64,000 bases of DNA from an uncultured Coprococcus sp. (GTDB taxonomy: Bacteria > Bacillota > Clostridia > Lachnospirales > Lachnospiraceae): the NCBI GenBank assembly GCA_934247115.1, contig CAKQIY010000003.1, positions 62,001 to 126,000 on the forward strand, written 5' to 3'. Both the position numbers and the translations under genes were made by a program. Positions 59,126 to 64,000 of the stretch are shown in pieces. The notes beneath the pieces are model-generated. The model did not search any database, was not told the origin of the DNA, and saw only the letters and a program-made list of their open reading frames with translations. Within the stretch, counting starts at the first letter, position 1. Each line of letters starts with the position of its first letter.

Positions 59126-61771
59126 TTATTTTGCCTCATACCAGTTATTTCCTGATGCAACGCCCACCTCAAGAGGTACGGTCATATCTGCGGCATGCAT
59201 CATCTCATCAACGAGAAGCTTTTTAACTGTGTCCACTTCATCCTCGGCAGCCTCTATAAGAAGCTCATCGTGTATCTGCAGGATAAGCTGTGACTTCAGT
59301 CCGAGCTCCTTGAGCTTCATGTTAACTCTCACCATGGCGATCTTGATTATGTCCGCAGCGGTTCCCTGTATAGGCGAATTCATGGCAACCCTCTCGCCAA
59401 AACTCCTCTGCATAAAGTTGGATGACTTCAGCTCAGGGATAGGCCTGATCCTTCCGAACATGGTCGTCACATAGCCTTTTTCCTTTGCGTGGGCTACCTG
59501 TTCATCCAGATACGCTTTTATACTCTTATAGGTGTCGTAATACTTTGCAATGAAATCTGAAGCCTCTTTTCTGGATATACCCAGATCCTCACTCAGACCA
59601 AATGCGCTGATTCCGTACACGATTCCGAAGTTGACAGCCTTTGCATGCCGTCTCTGAAGAGATGTAACCTCATCGATAGGAACCTCAAACACCTCGGATG
59701 CGGTTGTGGCATGAATATCCACGTTATTCAGGAAGGCATTCTTCATAACCTCATCTCCCGACAGATGGGCAAGCACACGGAGCTCAACTTGTGAGTAATC
59801 AGCATCGACAAACACATATCCGTCCTTAGGAATAAATGCCTTTCTGATAAGTCTTCCGAGTTCCAGCTTCATAGGTATATTCTGAAGGTTAGGCTCTGTT
59901 GAGCTTATTCTTCCGGTTGCCGTGATAGTCTGGTTAAAGGTTCCGTGGATACGTCCGTCATCCGATATATAGTTCACAAGTCCCACTGCATATGTGGAAT
60001 TGAGTTTTGTGAGCTGTCTGTACTCCAGTATATCTCCTATGATAGGATGTTCATTTTTGACTTTTTCCAGGACATCCACACTTGTCGAGTATCCCGTCTT
60101 GGTCTTTTTGCCGCCCGGTATACCCATATCTTCAAAAAGAATAGGTCCAAGCTGCTTCGGAGAATTGATATTGAACTCTTTTCCTGCGTAACCGATTATC
60201 GAATCGTGAAGCTCCTGTATCCTCTTCTCAAGCTTTTTGCTGTACTCCTCAAGCTCTGCCTTATCGACTCTTATTCCGCGCTTTTCCATGTCGTATAAGG
60301 TATAAACGGTAGGAAGTTCAACCTTCTTGTACAGTTCGAGCATGCCTTCTTTGTCAAGCTTATCCATGACGATATCCTTTGCAAGGAGCGGAACAACCGC
60401 CTTGTACGAAAATACTTCAAGAAAATTATCACTTATAAATGTAAATATATTCAATTCATCTTTGCCGATGAGTTCCTTCTCTGAAGGGAGTATGTTGCCA
60501 AGATATTCCTTTGCGACATCATCGTAATCGTATGAATCCTCCATCGGATTGAGGAGATATGCTGCCACTCCTATATCAAGTACATTTGTGTCATATTCAT
60601 GAAAATCTACATATCTCAGCGCGCTCTTCAGATCCTCCATGCATATGGTGATTCCAGCATTATTCAGATCGTATAAGAATTTGACTGCCTCATCAGGATC
60701 TATACCCGATGAACAGTTTATCACGTACACATCCTTTGAATCACAGGCAACGGCTATGCCGAGCGTCATGTCATCACTGTGGGCAACGTATACACCGACA
60801 GCTCCTGATTTCTTTGCAGCATCCTCGATATGAGCAAAGTCGGCTACAGCATTTACCACTGTTATATCCGGTTTCAGTTCACTTACAGTCTGCTGGTTGT
60901 CAAACTTCTTTAAGAGACTCTTGAATTCCAGCCTTTTGAAAATGTTGTATGAATTGTCATTAAATGCGTTCTCATATGTGGTATCCTCAAGCTTGAAATC
61001 CAGTTCACAGTCAAGCTTGATCGCTGCAAGCTCTCTGGACATTATTGCCTGTTCTGAGAACTCCGCAAGATTTTTCTGGGCTTTAGGAGGCTTGATCTCG
61101 TCTATATGTTCAAGAGCTCCTGCCACAGATCCCCACTGCTGAATGATCTTTGAGGCGGTCTTTTCACCTATTCCAGGAACACCCGGGATGTTATCTGATG
61201 TATCACCCATAAGTCCCTTCATATCTATAAACTGGACTGGGGTAACTCCATAGAAATCCTTCACATCGTCTGCGTAATAGTTCTCTATCGTGGTTCCGCC
61301 TGCTTTTGTCTTCGGAATACGGACGAGGATATTGTCTGTTGCAAGCTGCAGAAGATCCCTGTCCCCCGATACTATCACGACTTTGTATCCGGCAGAATCT
61401 GCAACTCTTGACAATGTTCCTATAATGTCATCAGCCTCATAACCACCCTTCTCAACTATGGTGACGTTCATCGCTGTCAGGACTTCTTTTATGAGTGGTA
61501 CCTGCTCCCGCAGTTCATCCGGCATAGGCTTTCTTGTACCCTTATACTCTTTGTACATAAGATGTCTGAATGTAGGCTGTTTAACGTCAAATGCCACGCA
61601 TACATTTGTCGGATTCTCTTCGTCGATTATCTTGAATATAATATTAAGAAAACCGAGGACAGCATTCGTGTGAAGTCCCTCATAGTTGGTGAGATCCGGG
61701 AGCCCGTAAAAAGCTCTGTTAAGTATGCTGTGTCCATCTATTATCAATATCTTTTTACCTGTATCTGGCAT
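59126..61771 (-). CDS. polA: DNA polymerase I (5'-3' exonuclease and polymerase; inactive proofreading domain)
   Basis: Gap-filling and primer-removing polymerase. 5'-3' exonuclease domain 1-290 (LIIDGHSILNRAFYGLP, DTSDNIPGVPGIGEKTA), a central 3'-5' exonuclease-like domain (~300-470), and the family A polymerase with DADYSQVELRVLAHLSG, KAVNFGIVYGISAFGLS and QIHDELLIEA. The central domain lacks the proofreading acids: the Exo I region reads VGVYVAHSDD instead of DTET, and the Exo II Asp is Ala in DLKSALR. So proofreading is probably absent, as in Bacillus/Thermus Pol I. 881 residues. Confidence 0.97.
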   Translation of the reverse strand: MPDTGKKILIIDGHSILNRAFYGLPDLTNYEGLHTNAVLGFLNIIFKIIDEENPTNVCVAFDVKQPTFRHLMYKEYKGTRKPMPDELREQVPLIKEVLTAMNVTIVEKGGYEADDIIGTLSRVADSAGYKVVIVSGDRDLLQLATDNILVRIPKTKAGGTTIENYYADDVKDFYGVTPVQFIDMKGLMGDTSDNIPGVPGIGEKTASKIIQQWGSVAGALEHIDEIKPPKAQKNLAEFSEQAIMSRELAAIKLDCELDFKLEDTTYENAFNDNSYNIFKRLEFKSLLKKFDNQQTVSELKPDITVVNAVADFAHIEDAAKKSGAVGVYVAHSDDMTLGIAVACDSKDVYVINCSSGIDPDEAVKFLYDLNNAGITICMEDLKSALRYVDFHEYDTNVLDIGVAAYLLNPMEDSYDYDDVAKEYLGNILPSEKELIGKDELNIFTFISDNFLEVFSYKAVVPLLAKDIVMDKLDKEGMLELYKKVELPTVYTLYDMEKRGIRVDKAELEEYSKKLEKRIQELHDSIIGYAGKEFNINSPKQLGPILFEDMGIPGGKKTKTGYSTSVDVLEKVKNEHPIIGDILEYRQLTKLNSTYAVGLVNYISDDGRIHGTFNQTITATGRISSTEPNLQNIPMKLELGRLIRKAFIPKDGYVFVDADYSQVELRVLAHLSGDEVMKNAFLNNVDIHATTASEVFEVPIDEVTSLQRRHAKAVNFGIVYGISAFGLSEDLGISRKEASDFIAKYYDTYKSIKAYLDEQVAHAKEKGYVTTMFGRIRPIPELKSSNFMQRSFGERVAMNSPIQGTAADIIKIAMVRVNMKLKELGLKSQLILQIHDELLIEAAEDEVDTVKKLLVDEMMHAADMTVPLEVGVASGNNWYEAK

Positions 61772-61813
61772 GAAAACCTCCTCTTATTTACCGCTCGCCA
61801 TAGAGTATTCTGA

Positions 61814-62353
61814 CTATTCGATACCCTTATGATTTGCATTATATTTTTTGATATTCTGCATAAATTCCGTACTTTCATCCCTGACTTTGTTTTGTTCTTC
61901 GTAATATCTGTCGATATCACTGAGATCATAGCAGGAATCGTCCAAAAGTCTTGAGCCAAAGAATTCAGCATAATAGTATTCAGGCTGCTCACTGAGTTTG
62001 GAATTCTGTTCATAGTTGTATACCTTGTCTAGAGCACCGCTGTACAGCCATATAAGTCCGGCAACGACGGCTGCAATTCCGACCAGTATCGTGGAATTTG
62101 CTATTCTCTTTACCGTGGTAAGTCTGTTCATCTCTTCCTCAAGATGCTTATCCAGGGCATTCTTAAAATCTGTAGATATATTATCAGACTCGTCCAGTTG
62201 TTTCATACCAACTATAAGCGTGTAATAGATATCCAGCTCTTCATAGCAGTTTTTGCATGATCTGACATGCTTAATAAACTCTCTGAGTTCATCGTCAGGG
62301 AGTTTATTCTCAATAAACGCCATTATCTTTGACTGTGCTTCCAAACAATTCAT
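61814..62353 (-). CDS. ZAS (anti-sigma-like) zinc-finger membrane protein, orphan
   Basis: A 179-residue protein with an N-terminal zinc-finger anti-sigma signature: Cys3, then HVRSCKNC (H-x3-C-x2-C) near residue 29-36. A helical region follows, then one membrane segment (STILVGIAAVVAGLIWLYSG, about 91-110) and a charged, Tyr/Asp-rich outer tail of ~65 residues. This is the layout of anti-ECF-sigma factors, yet no sigma gene is adjacent; greA is upstream and polA downstream. GTG at 62362 is in frame, but ATG 62353 follows AGGTGG. Role unknown. Confidence 0.72.
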   Translation of the reverse strand: MNCLEAQSKIMAFIENKLPDDELREFIKHVRSCKNCYEELDIYYTLIVGMKQLDESDNISTDFKNALDKHLEEEMNRLTTVKRIANSTILVGIAAVVAGLIWLYSGALDKVYNYEQNSKLSEQPEYYYAEFFGSRLLDDSCYDLSDIDRYYEEQNKVRDESTEFMQNIKKYNANHKGIE

Positions 62354-62362
62354 ATGATCCAC

Positions 62363-62860
62363 CTAGTTAATCTCAAATGATCCATCATCCTGTGTGTTTT
62401 CAATCTTTCTTATGACCAGATAATACGGTTCACCCTTCTCTGGAACGACCTGGACTCTGTCGCCAACCTTGTGTCCCATGATCGCCCTGCCTATAGGTGA
62501 TACGTTGCTCACCCTTCCGTCAAGCACATCAGCACGAACGCTTGTGACAACTCTGTATGTTTCCTCCTCGTCGTCATCCTCAAAATAAACGGTTACCGTG
62601 TTATCAATTCCAACCTCATCGTCTGCTGAGGTATCATCTATTATATCTGCAGTCCTGACAAGCCTGTCCAGATATCTGATCCTTCGCTCATTGGCATTCT
62701 TGTCCTTTTTTGCTGCATAATATTCGAAATTCTCACTGAGATCTCCCTGAGCTCTGGCCTCCTTTACGGCTTCAAGCTTCTCCTTCCTGACCACGCATTT
62801 CCTGTATTCTATCTCCTGCTCCATCTTCTCGATGTCTTTTCTTGTCAGCTGCTTACCCAT
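62363..62860 (-). CDS. greA: transcription elongation factor GreA
   Basis: Rescues backtracked RNA polymerase by stimulating transcript cleavage. 165 residues: N-terminal coiled coil with the acidic tip (GDLSENFEYYAAKKDKN, about 39-55) and a C-terminal FKBP-like domain (VSPIGRAIMGHKVGDRVQV, about 117-135). The tip Asp/Glu pair is kept. The C-terminal strand is usual (YLVIRKIENT). Confidence 0.95.
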   Translation of the reverse strand: MGKQLTRKDIEKMEQEIEYRKCVVRKEKLEAVKEARAQGDLSENFEYYAAKKDKNANERRIRYLDRLVRTADIIDDTSADDEVGIDNTVTVYFEDDDEEETYRVVTSVRADVLDGRVSNVSPIGRAIMGHKVGDRVQVVPEKGEPYYLVIRKIENTQDDGSFEIN

Positions 62861-62897
62861 ATCAATACGCCTCCCAATCTAACGCAATACTTCATAT

Positions 62898-62926
62898 ATA
62901 TTATCACAAAATCCATGCAAAGTAAA
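62898..62926 (-). promoter_or_regulatory. possible greA promoter
   Basis: TTTACT (complement of 62921-62926), 17-base spacer, TAATAT (complement of 62898-62903), overlapping a second reading TGTGATAAT with an extended -10. It lies ~40 bases before greA. Confidence 0.45.
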
Positions 62927-62995
62927 ACGAGGTGTTGCTTCTCAGATATCATTACATCCGCCTGTATTCAGCGCAAATGGGGTTCTCATAAAAAA

Positions 62996-63031
62996 TACCC
63001 GGTAACCACTGCGCGCAGTAATTACCGGGTA
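62996..63031 (-). terminator. intrinsic terminator after ilvC
   Basis: Outer arms TACCCGGTAA (62996-63005) and TTACCGGGTA (63022-63031) plus an inner palindrome ACTGCGCGCAGT, with one internal mismatch pair, form a long stem. On the - strand T6 follows. Confidence 0.9.
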
Positions 63032-63058
63032 AATATATACGTTTATATATGGTCAGAA

Positions 63059-64000
63059 TTAGTTATTGATAAGCTTGTCTGACTCGTTGTTCCAGCTGTA
63101 AAGTGCTCTGATCTGCTCTCCAACCTTCTCTGATGGATGCTCTGAAGCAAGCTTTCTCATAGCCTTGAAGTGAACCTGACGTCCTGCTGGTGACATGTCA
63201 AGGAGGAACTCCTTAGCAAATGAACCATCCTGGATGTCCTTAAGGATCTGCTTCATAGCCTTCTTTGTCTCGGCTGTAACGATCTTAGGACCTGTTATAT
63301 AGTCACCGTACTCTGCTGTGTTAGAGATTGAATATCTCATTCCAGCGAAGCCTGACTGGTAGATAAGATCTACGATAAGCTTCATCTCATGGATACACTC
63401 GAAGTATGCGTTTCTTGGATCATAACCAGCCTCGCAGAGTGTCTCGAAACCAGCCTGCATAAGTGCACAAACACCACCACAAAGAACTGCCTGCTCACCG
63501 AAGAGGTCTGTCTCTGTCTCTGTTCTGAATGTTGTCTCAAGAACGCCGGCTCTAGCTCCACCGATTGCAAGTGCGTATGCAAGTGCAAGGTCAAGTGCCT
63601 TACCTGTAGCATCCTGCTCTACAGCAACAAGACAAGGTGTACCCTTTCCTGCCTGGTACTCTGAACGTACTGTGTGTCCAGGTGCCTTTGGAGCAATCAT
63701 TGTTACATCAACATCCTTTGGTGGCTTGATACAACCGAAGTGAATGTTGAAACCGTGAGCGAACATAAGCATGTTGCCTGGCTCAAGGTTTGGCTCGATA
63801 TCCTTCTTGTACATATCTGCCTGTAACTCATCATTGATAAGAATCATAATTATATCAGCCTGCTTTGCAGCCTCAGCGGCTGTGTATACCTTAAATCCCT
63901 GTGCCTCAGCCTTAGCCCATGACTTACTTCCCTCGTAAAGACCGATGATGACATTGCATCCTGACTCCTTAGCGTTGAGAGCATGTGCATGACCCTGACT
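63059..64000 (-). CDS. ilvC: ketol-acid reductoisomerase (5' end beyond the window)
   Basis: Second enzyme of branched-chain amino acid synthesis; NADPH- and Mg-dependent. The frame is open to the window edge: it reads SQGHAHALNAKESG (end of the Rossmann P-loop) at the very start, so only ~30 N-terminal residues are missing. The knotted C-terminal domain is present: Mg ligands in DLFGEQAVLCGG near the middle and E in FECIHEMKLIVDL. It is a class I (short) enzyme. An internal ATG at 63847 is not the true start. Confidence 0.96.
   Translation of the reverse strand, partial: SQGHAHALNAKESGCNVIIGLYEGSKSWAKAEAQGFKVYTAAEAAKQADIIMILINDELQADMYKKDIEPNLEPGNMLMFAHGFNIHFGCIKPPKDVDVTMIAPKAPGHTVRSEYQAGKGTPCLVAVEQDATGKALDLALAYALAIGGARAGVLETTFRTETETDLFGEQAVLCGGVCALMQAGFETLCEAGYDPRNAYFECIHEMKLIVDLIYQSGFAGMRYSISNTAEYGDYITGPKIVTAETKKAMKQILKDIQDGSFAKEFLLDMSPAGRQVHFKAMRKLASEHPSEKVGEQIRALYSWNNESDKLINN

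Noticed and set aside
1..64000. CRISPR arrays, tRNA/rRNA genes, T-box or metabolite riboswitches
   Set aside because: No regularly spaced repeats, no cloverleaf or rRNA stretches and no recognisable T-box or riboswitch core were seen in the intergenic regions, most of which are under 100 bases. The ilvC leader lies outside the window.

Overview
The window looks like a chromosomal segment from a low-to-mid GC Gram-positive anaerobe of the class Clostridia, most likely the family Lachnospiraceae (Coprococcus/Roseburia/Butyrivibrio-like). The evidence is the gene content and order: MinCDE together with MreCD, PBP2 and RodA, SepF and DivIVA, a Gram-positive lexA/yneA pair with Bacillus-type SOS boxes, a ribosomal protein L27 with a cleavable N-terminus beside its Prp protease, and AGGAGG-type ribosome binding sites before nearly every gene. 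The family assignment is inference; no rRNA is present. I see no prophage, insertion sequence, CRISPR array, tRNA or rRNA gene.

Layout. From 1 to 30.2 kb every gene is on the + strand: a broken-off flavoprotein, a second flavoprotein, proB, a DUF896 gene, 5-formyl-THF cyclo-ligase and a patatin-like lipase (0-4.7 kb); miaB, mutS, mutL, miaA and a methionine gamma-lyase-like gene (4.7-13.2 kb); radC, mreC, mreD, PBP2, minC, minD, minE, rodA, mgsA and a lipoprotein D,D-carboxypeptidase (13.3-22.7 kb), a cell-shape and division block; then a P-loop protein, a HlyD-like adaptor, YggS, SepF, DivIVA, aroB, lspA and an RluD-type pseudouridine synthase (22.7-29.4 kb), ending at a strong terminator, followed by a lone cytidylate-kinase-like gene.

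At 30.2 kb the direction flips. A two-way terminator separates the + block from genes that are almost all on the - strand to the end: a TtcA-like thiolase, a tyrosine recombinase resembling the single-recombinase XerS type, a YneA-like LysM protein divergent from lexA (the only + gene on this side), an HD-GYP protein, the obgE-yhbY-nadD-yqeK-rsfS operon, rplU-prp-rpmA, RNase G with two radical-SAM-associated genes, DUF711 and ACT genes, walJ, an ASKHA/2Fe-2S protein, ilvA, then plsX-rnc-smc-ftsY, yceD-rpmF, pta-ackA, greA-(ZAS membrane protein)-polA-coaE, and the 3' part of ilvC cut by the window end.

Most of the window is housekeeping: genome maintenance (mutSL, radC, polA, smc, lexA), tRNA/ribosome work (miaAB, ttcA, obgE, rsfS, rluD, L21/L27/L32), cell wall and division, and overflow metabolism (pta-ackA). 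The most interesting spot is 31.0-32.3 kb. The XerS-like recombinase has, just upstream of its promoter, a 28-bp 11-6-11 imperfect palindrome of the size expected for a dif site. It sits almost exactly where two roughly 30-kb runs of genes converge, as they would at a replication terminus. This suggests a single-recombinase chromosome-dimer resolution system in a clostridial lineage. That is a hypothesis from the sequence only. Other points worth a second look are a HlyD-like adaptor without a transporter inside the sepF/divIVA cluster, a PBP2 with a roughly 230-residue insertion, an orphan zinc-finger anti-sigma-like membrane protein between greA and polA, and SOS boxes placed exactly between the -35 and -10 elements of both the yneA and lexA promoters.
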